Positions 16,319 through 23,929 of a stretch of 64,000 bases of DNA are shown in pieces. The notes below the pieces were generated by a model. It had not been told where the DNA came from. It worked only from the letters and a program-made list of their open reading frames with translations, and ran no database searches. Every line of letters starts with the position of its first letter. Position 1 is the first letter of the stretch. The DNA comes from Geothrix campi (lineage in GTDB: Bacteria > Acidobacteriota > Holophagae > Holophagales > Holophagaceae). Location of the stretch: the NCBI RefSeq assembly GCF_024609265.1, contig NZ_JANHMP010000001.1, forward strand, positions 992,001-1,056,000, read 5' to 3'. A program made the position numbers and the translations under genes.

Positions 16319-18169
16319 TCACACGCCGAGGCGCGAACGCGTCTCGGCGGTGGGGACGCCTTCCTTGGTCCAGCCGCGGAGTTGGTAATACTCGGGCAGC
16401 ATGATGTCGAGCTTGGACACAGCGCCTTTCTGTGGACCTGTCTTGGCGGGTTCCTTCATCAGCCGCGGCGGGAGGTTGTCGTCCTTCGCCGTGAACCCTG
16501 CGGCAAGATTGAACTCGCGTTCCAGGTTCCAGATGCGCTCGCCCACCAGGAGCAGCCGCTCCTCCGACCAGTCGCCCTCGCAGGCGGCCTGGATCTGCGA
16601 CTGGATGTCCGACAGGCCCCAGGCGAAGGTGGTGAAGAGGCAGATGCCCGCGGAGTCCACCACGGCGGTGAGGTCCTGGAACGCCTTCAACATGGCCGGC
16701 TTCCCTTCGGTGGCCTGGGGCTCCATCTTCACGGGGATGCCCAACACCTCGGGTGACACCATGTAGCCGCGCAGGTGGCAGGCGCCCCGGTTGTTGGTGG
16801 CGTAGGCCAGACCCATGCCCTGCAGGGCACGCCCGTCGTAGGCCGGGAACTCCTGGCTCTTGACCGTCATCGACAGCTCGGGATGGCCGTACTTCGTGCA
16901 GAGTCGCTTGGAGCCCAGGCCCATGATCTTGCCGAAGCCCTCGCCCTTGGCCGTCAGCTCCGCCAGCTTGACCATGGCCTCCGTGGAGCCGAACGGTAGC
17001 TTGAAGCCCACCTCCTGCTCGGTAAGGACGCCCATCTCGTAAAGCTCCATGGCGGCGCCCACGGTGGCCCCGAACGTGATGGGATCGAAGCCGTCCTCGT
17101 TGCAGAGGAAGTTGGCGTAGGTGAGAGCCTCGAGGTCATTCACGCCATTGGCGGCGCCCAGGGCCCAGGCGGCCTCGTACTCCACGCCGCCGGAGGCACC
17201 GTGGTACTGGGGCTTGTCCTTGACGCTGAAGTGGCCGGGATCCATGCGGGAGATGCGGCCGCAGGCGATGGTGCAGCCGAAGCAGGCGCCATTGGTGACG
17301 AGGTTGGCCTTGCCGTCCGTGGGCCGCTTCTCGTGCATGGCCTCGCCGGAGATGTCGTGGGCGCCTTCGAACTGAACGTCCCGATGGTTGCGCGTGGGCA
17401 GCGCTCCCAGCTCGTTGATGACATTCATGAGCACCTGGGTGCCGTAGGTGGGGAGCCCCTGCCCCGTCACGCCATTGGCCGCCAGCACCTTCTTGCCGGC
17501 CTCGGTGGCGGCGAAGAAGGCCTCCGGGTTCGCCATCTGGTAGGCATCGGTGCGCGTGCCTCGGACGGCCACGGCCTTGAGGTTCTTGGAGCCCATGACC
17601 GCGCCGACGCCGGAGCGGCCGGCGGCTCGGTGCAGGTCGTTCACGATGGCCGCGTAGAGCACGCGGTTCTCGCCCGCCCGGCCGATGGCGGCCACGCGGA
17701 TCTGGGGATCCTGGTGCTGGGTCTTGATGGTCTCCTCGGTCTCCCAGACGGTCTTGCCCCAGAGATGCGCGGCGTCCACCAGCTCGGCCTTGCCATCGTT
17801 GATGAGAAGGTAGACCGGCTTGGGCGAGGCCCCTTCGAAGATCACCATGTCCCAGCCCGCGAACTTCAGTTCGGCGCCGAAGTAGCCGCCGGAATTGGAG
17901 CAGGCGATGGCGCCCGTAAGCGGCCCCTTGGTGACCACGGAGTAGCGTCCGCCCGTGGCGGCCATGGTGGCCGTGAGCGGCCCGGTCACGAAGATCAGCT
18001 TGTTCTTGGGAGAGAAGGGGTCGACCTTCGGATCGATCTCGGACACGAGGTATTTGGTGGCGAGGCCCCGCTGGCCCAGGTAGTCCTGGGCCCACTGCAT
18101 GTTCAGCGGCTCGGTCGTGCAGGTGCCGGCCTCAAGGTTCACGCGGAGAACGTTCTTGGTCCATGCCAT
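16319..18169 (-). CDS. Aldehyde:ferredoxin oxidoreductase, catalytic subunit
   Basis: A 616-residue tungsten enzyme that oxidises aldehydes to acids, or reduces acids with low-potential electrons. The [4Fe-4S] ligands are Cys296, Cys299, Cys303 (CxxCxxxC) and Cys510. The latter lies in DSAGIC (505-510), the DxxGxC pterin-binding motif. The N-terminal domain starts MAWTKNVLRVNL and continues with GRYSVVTKGPLTG, typical for the family. The start at 18169 lies 12 bases after the ferredoxin gene. Substrate cannot be told from sequence; related enzymes handle aliphatic and aromatic aldehydes. Together with the small subunit and FAD subunit it should form an AorABC-type complex in the cytoplasm. 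Confidence 0.95.
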   Translation of the reverse strand: MAWTKNVLRVNLEAGTCTTEPLNMQWAQDYLGQRGLATKYLVSEIDPKVDPFSPKNKLIFVTGPLTATMAATGGRYSVVTKGPLTGAIACSNSGGYFGAELKFAGWDMVIFEGASPKPVYLLINDGKAELVDAAHLWGKTVWETEETIKTQHQDPQIRVAAIGRAGENRVLYAAIVNDLHRAAGRSGVGAVMGSKNLKAVAVRGTRTDAYQMANPEAFFAATEAGKKVLAANGVTGQGLPTYGTQVLMNVINELGALPTRNHRDVQFEGAHDISGEAMHEKRPTDGKANLVTNGACFGCTIACGRISRMDPGHFSVKDKPQYHGASGGVEYEAAWALGAANGVNDLEALTYANFLCNEDGFDPITFGATVGAAMELYEMGVLTEQEVGFKLPFGSTEAMVKLAELTAKGEGFGKIMGLGSKRLCTKYGHPELSMTVKSQEFPAYDGRALQGMGLAYATNNRGACHLRGYMVSPEVLGIPVKMEPQATEGKPAMLKAFQDLTAVVDSAGICLFTTFAWGLSDIQSQIQAACEGDWSEERLLLVGERIWNLEREFNLAAGFTAKDDNLPPRLMKEPAKTGPQKGAVSKLDIMLPEYYQLRGWTKEGVPTAETRSRLGV

Positions 18170-18181
18170 GGCAGTCGCTCC

Positions 18182-18658
18182 TCACACCGTCGCCGGGTTG
18201 GTGTCGGTCTTGCCGGCCCACTGGCGCATCTTGCCGAGGCCGGTCCAGTCCGCGTCCACATAGGTGATGGCGCCGGTCGGGCAGGCCTTGGCGCAGGCCG
18301 GTTCGCCACCGCAGAGATCGCACTTCTGCACCTTGCCGGAGGAAGCCACATAGTTGATGGTGCCGAAGGGGCAGGCGATCGTGCAGACCTTGCAGCCCAC
18401 GCAGGTGGGCTCCAGCACAATCTTCGCGCCGGTGACGGGATCCAGGCGGATGGCATCCACCGGGCAGGCGGTCATGCACCAGGCCTCGTCGCACTGCGTG
18501 CAGGTGTAGGGCACGAAGCGACCTTCATGGTGGAACGTGAACACCTTGATGCGCGACTTGGCGATGGTGAAGCTGCGATGGTTCTCCCAGGAGCAGGCCA
18601 TCTCACACTGGAGGCAGCCGGTGCACTTGTTGGGATCGATGTGGAGGGACTTCTGCAT
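18182..18658 (-). CDS. Four-cluster ferredoxin subunit of the AOR complex
   Basis: A 158-residue iron-sulfur protein with 16 cysteines in four sets (12/15/18/22, 53/56/61/65, 86/89/92/96, 113/116/122/126), enough for four [4Fe-4S] clusters. Similar four-cluster subunits (HycB/AorA type) wire a catalytic subunit to a partner. It is the first gene of the AOR operon, with a strong AGGAGG before its ATG and a 96-base leader separated from the previous gene by a terminator. It should carry electrons from AOR to the FAD subunit or to free ferredoxin. Confidence 0.92.
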   Translation of the reverse strand: MQKSLHIDPNKCTGCLQCEMACSWENHRSFTIAKSRIKVFTFHHEGRFVPYTCTQCDEAWCMTACPVDAIRLDPVTGAKIVLEPTCVGCKVCTIACPFGTINYVASSGKVQKCDLCGGEPACAKACPTGAITYVDADWTGLGKMRQWAGKTDTNPATV

Positions 18659-18754
18659 GGCGGAACCTCCTATGTGATGGGGCTATCAAGAATGAATCGC
18701 GATGATCATAGATCGGATAACGGTGGATGGCCCCGCTCTTTTTCGCTCCCAGAT

Positions 18755-18794
18755 GGAAAAGAAAAGGGCGCCCGATGGCGCCCTTTTCTTTTCC
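18755..18794. terminator. Perfect inverted repeat, terminator between the membrane-protein gene and the AOR operon
   Basis: Two 18-base arms (ggaaaagaaaagggcgcc and its complement) flank a four-base loop. The A/T-rich outer arms provide a U-run in either direction. It begins one base beyond the stop of the membrane-protein gene at 18796, so it ends that transcript and insulates the AOR operon promoter, which must lie in 18659-18754. Confidence 0.88.
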
Positions 18795-18795
18795 T

Positions 18796-19779
18796 TCAAC
18801 CCAAGGGTTCGTAGGTGACACGGAATCTGGGTGGCCGGTTCATGTAGAGGATGTAACCGGCCCCCACCAGTGCAAAAAGAAGGCTTATGTAGCCTGAGCC
18901 ATTCTGGAAATTCGCTTCGAAGAAATGCTGCGCTGCCACGATGGCGAGACGAAGACTCAGTCCTCCTTCCACTTCCCTGGCGGCCGAGAACAGGATGAAC
19001 AGGTAGTCGCCCGCGAGCACCGTGGCGAGCGTCAGCAGAACCGTGAGCATCCGGCCGAAGTGGTTCACCTTCTCCATGCCCCGGTTGATGGACCACGCCA
19101 GCGCCACGCCGATGCCAATGGCTCCCCAGAGGAAAATCCGGTGGATCAGGAACGCGAGGCCACCCCACAGGACAGCCAGCACCATTCCGGTGAGGAGGCC
19201 GTACAGGAGCCCCGCCATGGGATTCGAGGCGAGGCTTTCATACGCTTCCTGGGCCCGCCGAGCCTGCTCATCCTGGGAGGCGCGGCAGGGCGTGCAGACT
19301 CGCACGGGAACGCCATCCGCCATCCAGAGGCCCTCCCGGGTCTCCCGGCCGCAGCCTTCGCACTGCTCAGCCACCGGCTTCGCCGCCTTCGCCGCGAAAC
19401 CCACCAGAACCTTGAGCACCGTAGCGACGGCCTCAGGCTTGGGCGCGAACAGCGAGAACGGCCAGTGGCAAAGGAGGCCGTCCTCGGTGAGCTTGAAGGA
19501 TTTCAGCAAAGCCTTGGGCACCGCCTTCTTGCCCAGGGCCTGCCGCAGTTCCCCCGAGGCCGAGGCGAAAGTCGTGAGCCCATCGGGCCCGGCCGACCAG
19601 GACCCCTTGGCAAACCGCACCAGGAAAGACACCTGCGACTGGCGTTCGTTGCGGTTCCAGGCGGCCGCTACCGGAAATCCCTGCATGGACCCCACCACCG
19701 CCGGTCCCTGCCAGGGGCCTTTCGCGACCGTTTTCAGGTGGGTGAGATCTGCCAAGCGTACGAGACGTTTCTGAGCCAT
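18796..19779 (-). CDS. Membrane protein with a zinc-ribbon-like domain, function unknown
   Basis: A 327-residue protein. The N-terminal 130 residues are soluble. Residues 140-165 hold CEGC and CTPC pairs, a likely zinc ribbon. The C-terminal half has four or five hydrophobic helices (GLLYGLLTGMVLAVLWGG, IFLWGAIGIGVALAW, MLTVLLTLATVLAG, YISLLFALVGAGYILYM). I do not recognise the family; the layout resembles regulatory or trafficking membrane proteins without known function. It is transcribed alone, ends at a strong hairpin and is separated from the divergent ArnD-like gene by 122 bases. Confidence 0.75.
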   Translation of the reverse strand: MAQKRLVRLADLTHLKTVAKGPWQGPAVVGSMQGFPVAAAWNRNERQSQVSFLVRFAKGSWSAGPDGLTTFASASGELRQALGKKAVPKALLKSFKLTEDGLLCHWPFSLFAPKPEAVATVLKVLVGFAAKAAKPVAEQCEGCGRETREGLWMADGVPVRVCTPCRASQDEQARRAQEAYESLASNPMAGLLYGLLTGMVLAVLWGGLAFLIHRIFLWGAIGIGVALAWSINRGMEKVNHFGRMLTVLLTLATVLAGDYLFILFSAAREVEGGLSLRLAIVAAQHFFEANFQNGSGYISLLFALVGAGYILYMNRPPRFRVTYEPLG

Positions 19780-19901
19780 GGATTCCTCTCTTTAGGGGGG
19801 GGGTCGGCCCAGGATACCTGCACGTCGTCAGTCCGGGAACCACCTGCGCGCCTTGCCTCGACCCACGTTCGCGGTTGCAATGGGACTGCGAAGGAATCCC
19901 C

Positions 19902-20804
19902 ATGAAAGCCATCTCGTTGCGCGTGGACGTCGACACCCTGGAAGGCTCGGTCACGGGCATCCCCACCCTGCTGCGTTTGCTGGACAAGCACCAGATGCGA
20001 GCCAGCTTCTACTTCAGCTTCGGGCCCGACAACAGCGGCAAGGCCATCCGGCGCATCTTCCGCAAGGGCTTCCTGGCCAAGATGCGCCGCACCAACGCCA
20101 CCAAGCTCTACGGCTTCAAGACCATGATGTACGGTGTCCTGTTGCCGGCGCCCATCATCTGGAAACGGGCCGCCACCGAGATGCAGGCTGCGAAGGCGGC
20201 CGGCCATGAGGTGGGCATCCACGCCTGGGACCACGTGCAGTACCACGACCTGCTGGACCGCAAGTCGAGGAAGTGGCTGGCCGACTGGTACGCGAACGCC
20301 CACGAGGCCTTCGGCACCGTTTTCGGCGAGAAGCCCCTGGGTGCCGTGAGCCCCGCTTGGCGCTGCAACGACACCACGCTGGAGCTGCAGGAGACCTATG
20401 GCCTGGCCTACGCCGGCGACTGCCGGGGCCTCGCGCCCTTCTACCCCATCGTGAAGGGGCGGACGCTCAGCACCCTCCAGATCCCCACCACCCTGCCGAC
20501 CCTGGACGAGCTGCTGGGTTTGGAGGGCCGCACGCCGGACCAGGTGAACCGCGAGGTCTGGGAGCTGGTGCGGGAGGACGCGCTGAACGTCTACGCCCTG
20601 CACACGGAGGTTGAAGGCGGGGCGCTGTTCGAGACCTTCGACGCCTTCCTGGGCGGCCTGCGAGAGCGCGGCGTCCAGGCCCGCACCCACGCGAACTGGC
20701 TGCCGGAGCTGAAGGCCGCCAACCCGCCGGCCAAGGCGATCTCCCGTCGGGAGATTCCGGGCCGGGCAGGCTGGGTGAGCTGGGAAGGCCCTCCGGCTAT
20801 TTGA
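19902..20804 (+). CDS. ArnD-like polysaccharide deacetylase
   Basis: A 300-residue NodB-fold deacetylase. The match to ArnD extends along the whole chain: LRVDVDTLEG (Asp9 and Asp11), FSFGPDNSGKAIRRIF, LYGFKTMM, EVGIHAWDH, AYAGDCRGLAPFYPI, LQIPTTLPTLDEL and YALHTEVEGG. ArnD removes the formyl group from undecaprenyl-phospho-4-formamido-arabinose during lipid A modification. No other arn gene is in the window, so the substrate may differ. The ATG at 19902 follows AAGGA; the frame opens 27 bases earlier without family match. Its last eight bases overlap the convergent secreted-protein gene. Confidence 0.87.
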   Translation: MKAISLRVDVDTLEGSVTGIPTLLRLLDKHQMRASFYFSFGPDNSGKAIRRIFRKGFLAKMRRTNATKLYGFKTMMYGVLLPAPIIWKRAATEMQAAKAAGHEVGIHAWDHVQYHDLLDRKSRKWLADWYANAHEAFGTVFGEKPLGAVSPAWRCNDTTLELQETYGLAYAGDCRGLAPFYPIVKGRTLSTLQIPTTLPTLDELLGLEGRTPDQVNREVWELVREDALNVYALHTEVEGGALFETFDAFLGGLRERGVQARTHANWLPELKAANPPAKAISRREIPGRAGWVSWEGPPAI

Positions 20805-22539
20805 GGTTCCGGATCAGCGCATCCTCGGTGGTGGCGAACTTCCGCAGGATGTTCGAAACCAGCTCTAGGACCTTGGCCCGCTGGTCCATGGCCTGCTGGA
20901 GCTGCAGTTGCTGCATCTCGCTCATCTCGGACAGGTCGTCCAGGTTGCCCTTGGTCCTGGCCAGTTCCGCCTCGACCTGGGCGGCCGTCAGATCCTGGCG
21001 GGGCGCCGGCGGATGAATCAGGCCCGGAGCCAGCCTGGGCAGTTCCAGGTTCAGGACCGGGGTCCGCGTTACGCTCCGCGTGGCCTTGGGCGTCACCCGT
21101 AGCAGTCCAGGCGCCGCCGCCACACCGGGGGAAACCTTGCGCATCTCCGTCCGGAGCCGCCGTTCCTGCTCCTGCAACCGCTGGGCCTGGTCGCGCTGGG
21201 CCTGCTTGGCCTGATTGATCTGCTCCAGGGTGGCCAGCGCATCCCGCAGATCCTGCTCCGCCGAACGGGAACATTCCATCAGGACCATGGCCACGAGGGC
21301 CTCGATGTCCATGGACGAGGCCCCTGGGAACTGGCCCCGGACCGCATTCTGCGCCGTGCCGCGGACATCCGCGGTGGGCGTCCGCATGGCCCGCAGCACC
21401 TCGCTTCGCGCCTGGTCATACCGCGGGCGGGCGGCCCCCTGGACCCTGGCGGCCAGCCGCTGACCCCGTGCGGCCACATCGGAAGGGATCTCGGCGAGCT
21501 TGGGCGGGGCCGTCAACTTCACCTGGAACACGGCGGGCTGACCTGGAGGCGGGGGAGGCGCGGTCTGCACGGCCACAGGCGGGGCCGCCGGGGGCACGGT
21601 CGCGATCCGGGGGGTCTGGGTCGGAAGGGCCGAGATCGGGGGACGCCCGGTGTCGCGCACGGTCATGGTGCTGAAGGTCACCGCCTTCTCGGGGGTGGCG
21701 CGTCCGGCGCTGTCCAGGACCGCGATCCGGAGCTGGCCGGGGGAGGTCCGCCGGTACTTGGCGGGGATGGTCACGTGGAAGACGTTGTCCGTCCCGGTGG
21801 AGGTCCAGGTGGGTGTCATCTCGTACCCCACGGCCGGGTCATCGCCCGGCACCGGGGCCGCTGCATCACCGGCGAAGATGACCTTGCAGCCACCCGTGCT
21901 GAAGGTGCCGTAGATGCGGAGACGGTAGTCCTGACCAGACCCGATGAGGAGGTCAGCGGGGACGATGCGGCTGATGACCGGGGGGGCGCCCGCCGCCGGG
22001 GTGGCCGAGGGCTTCACCGCCCCGGCTGGGGCCACATCAATGGTCTTGATGGCGGACCAGGGGCTGCTCATGCTGCCGGAGCCGACCGGATCGGCGGCCC
22101 CGGTCGCCGACAGCGACACCCAGAGCTTCACCTGGAGGTGGCTCCCGGGTTCGCTCAGGTAGCGGGAGGGGTCCACGCCGAGGGAGATCACGGTCCGGGC
22201 GGCCCCGCCGTAGATCTGGCAGCCGTTGGCGGCGGTGGCGGGAACCCAAGGCGAAACCCGGTCCCCGTGGGGCGAGACGCCGCGGATGAAGATGTGCTGG
22301 TAGCCCCCGTCCGGGCCTGCGGGATGGCCGAGATCATCATCCGGGGAAAGGTTCTCCCCGGAAATGTAGATGGCTACGCGACCGTTGGAATCCAGCCAAC
22401 CCGGCGTGCCGGGGTAGATCACCTGAGGTTCGGCCCGGATGAGGATGGGGAGGGGGAGACCCTGGGCCCGGACCGGGCCCGAAGCGGCAAAGATCACGAT
22501 GGACGCAACGGTGGCGAAGCCTCTCAAGGCCTGCTTCAT
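20797..22539 (-). CDS. Secreted protein with IPT-like and coiled-coil regions, function unknown
   Basis: A 580-residue exported protein with a signal peptide ending PVRAQG. A beta-rich half follows, with PPVISRIVPADLLIGSGQDY suggesting an IPT/TIG-type immunoglobulin fold at about 185-290. A proline-rich linker (about 290-345) leads to a helical C-terminal half rich in Gln, Arg and Glu (about 345-580) that should form coiled coils. The ATG at 22539 has GGAGGAG upstream, which decides the start over the open frame above it. The arrangement looks structural or adhesive and surface-bound; no enzyme motif is seen. A divergent hydrolase gene lies 164 bases away. Confidence 0.78.
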   Translation of the reverse strand: MKQALRGFATVASIVIFAASGPVRAQGLPLPILIRAEPQVIYPGTPGWLDSNGRVAIYISGENLSPDDDLGHPAGPDGGYQHIFIRGVSPHGDRVSPWVPATAANGCQIYGGAARTVISLGVDPSRYLSEPGSHLQVKLWVSLSATGAADPVGSGSMSSPWSAIKTIDVAPAGAVKPSATPAAGAPPVISRIVPADLLIGSGQDYRLRIYGTFSTGGCKVIFAGDAAAPVPGDDPAVGYEMTPTWTSTGTDNVFHVTIPAKYRRTSPGQLRIAVLDSAGRATPEKAVTFSTMTVRDTGRPPISALPTQTPRIATVPPAAPPVAVQTAPPPPPGQPAVFQVKLTAPPKLAEIPSDVAARGQRLAARVQGAARPRYDQARSEVLRAMRTPTADVRGTAQNAVRGQFPGASSMDIEALVAMVLMECSRSAEQDLRDALATLEQINQAKQAQRDQAQRLQEQERRLRTEMRKVSPGVAAAPGLLRVTPKATRSVTRTPVLNLELPRLAPGLIHPPAPRQDLTAAQVEAELARTKGNLDDLSEMSEMQQLQLQQAMDQRAKVLELVSNILRKFATTEDALIRNLK

Positions 22540-22703
22540 GGTCTCCTCCAGGGAAGGGACGGATGGGGAAAAGGATCGATTGGACATATTCGGAGGAACG
22601 CCTCCTTTTGTCCACGGCGCCTCAGGCCTCGCGTGACGAGGTTCCACGCGCTAGCCTTGGCCTAGAGCACCTGTCAAACCGCGACGTGAACCCGGAGCCT
22701 GCC

Positions 22704-23735
22704 ATGCGCCCACCGACCCGGTCTTCCCTCGGCCTTTCGGCCCTCCTCCTGGCGCTGACGCCCTCGCTGTCCGGTCAGTCCGTGCCCGGAGAGGACCAGC
22801 TCAAGCAGGTGGAAACCCGGGTCAGCGCCCTCAATTGGGAACTGGATGCGGTGCGGAAAGCCGCGGATGACCAGCTCTGGTTCCTGCGGCTCTCCGACGT
22901 GGCCGTGGTGGATAAGGTGACGTACACGGGCCCGCCGAACCCCAAGGGCGAGGAGACCTACGGCATCAAGAACGAGCGCCACCCCCTGAAGATCCAGCAG
23001 TACGTCTTCGTGCCCCGCAAGGCCGAGAAGGGCCGCAAGCTGCCCCTCATCGTGCTGCCCCACGGCGGCGTCCACGGCGACTTCGGCACCTACCACGTGC
23101 ACATCGTGCGGGAGATGATCGAGCGCGGCTACATCGTGATCGCCCCGGACTACCGGGGCTCCACGGGCTATGGCAGGGGGTTCTACGAGGCCATCGACTA
23201 CGGCGGCCTGGAGATCGACGACGTGGTGGCGGGCCGGGACTGGGCCGTGGAGCACCTGCCCGTGGACCCCAAGCGCTGCGCCATCGTGGGCTGGAGCCAC
23301 GGCGGTCTCATCGCCCTCATGGCGGTCTTCGATCATCCCGAGAAGTTCGCGGCGTCCTATGCCGGCGTGCCGGTATCCGACCTCATCACGCGCCTGGGCT
23401 ACCTGGGCCAGGATTATGTCGCCGAATTCTCCGCGAAGTTTCACATCGGCAAGGAGCCCAAGGACGCCGTGGACGAGTACCGTCGTCGCAGCCCCGTGTG
23501 GAACGTCCAGAAGCTCCGCACCCCCCTGCTCATCCACACAAATACCAATGACCGGGACGTGAACGTCGTGGAGGTCGAGCAGCTCATCAACGCCCTCAAG
23601 GCCGCCGGCAAGACCTTCGAAAGCAGGATCTACCAGGACGCCCCCGGCGGCCACAGCTTCAACCGCATCGACACCACCCTGGCCCAGGAATCCCGCAAGG
23701 AGATCTACGCGTTCCTCGATAAGCACCTGAAATAG
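22704..23735 (+). CDS. Exported S9 prolyl-oligopeptidase-like alpha/beta hydrolase
   Basis: A 343-residue protein with a signal peptide (SALLLALTPSLSG). The alpha/beta-hydrolase core shows VLPHGGVHGDF (oxyanion loop), IVIAPDYRGSTGYG, the nucleophile in IVGWSHGGLIAL, the acid Asp in NTNDRDVNV and the base His in PGGHSFNR. This is the catalytic half of the S9 family without the beta propeller, so it may act as a peptidase or esterase in the periplasm. The start at 22704 has GGAG upstream. A hairpin that serves mainly the convergent secDF gene begins 25 bases after the stop. Confidence 0.87.
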   Translation: MRPPTRSSLGLSALLLALTPSLSGQSVPGEDQLKQVETRVSALNWELDAVRKAADDQLWFLRLSDVAVVDKVTYTGPPNPKGEETYGIKNERHPLKIQQYVFVPRKAEKGRKLPLIVLPHGGVHGDFGTYHVHIVREMIERGYIVIAPDYRGSTGYGRGFYEAIDYGGLEIDDVVAGRDWAVEHLPVDPKRCAIVGWSHGGLIALMAVFDHPEKFAASYAGVPVSDLITRLGYLGQDYVAEFSAKFHIGKEPKDAVDEYRRRSPVWNVQKLRTPLLIHTNTNDRDVNVVEVEQLINALKAAGKTFESRIYQDAPGGHSFNRIDTTLAQESRKEIYAFLDKHLK

Positions 23736-23754
23736 GCCACAGCGCTTATCGGGG

Positions 23755-23788
23755 AAAAAGAAGAAGCCCGGCTCAGCCGGGCTTCTTC
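23755..23788 (-). terminator. Terminator of the tgt-yajC-secDF operon
   Basis: A 14-base perfect stem (gaagaagcccggct and its complement, one-base loop) is followed on the minus strand by a run of five T. It lies about 140 bases after the secDF stop and could also slow transcripts from the plus-strand hydrolase. Confidence 0.82.
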
Positions 23789-23926
23789 GCGGGGGCCCGG
23801 GGGGAGGCTCCGTCTCCACGAGCCATCAGGCGAGTGGGAGCCACGCACTGCGTGGCGTTAGACGGAGGCGCGTAGCGCGGACCATAGATCCCCGCCACGC
23901 AAGCGTGGCGGGGAAACCCCCGGACA
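23789..23926. repeat. Palindrome-rich repeat element, long copy, behind secDF
   Basis: Non-coding DNA bounded by gcgggggcccgggggg and acccccgga. Inside are two strong hairpins: ccccgccacgc-aa-gcgtggcgggg at 23890-23913 and gccacgca-c-tgcgtggc at 23840-23856. The end segments and the adjoining terminator recur behind the EF-G paralogue at 33753-33829. Confidence 0.7.
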
Positions 23927-23929
23927 ACA

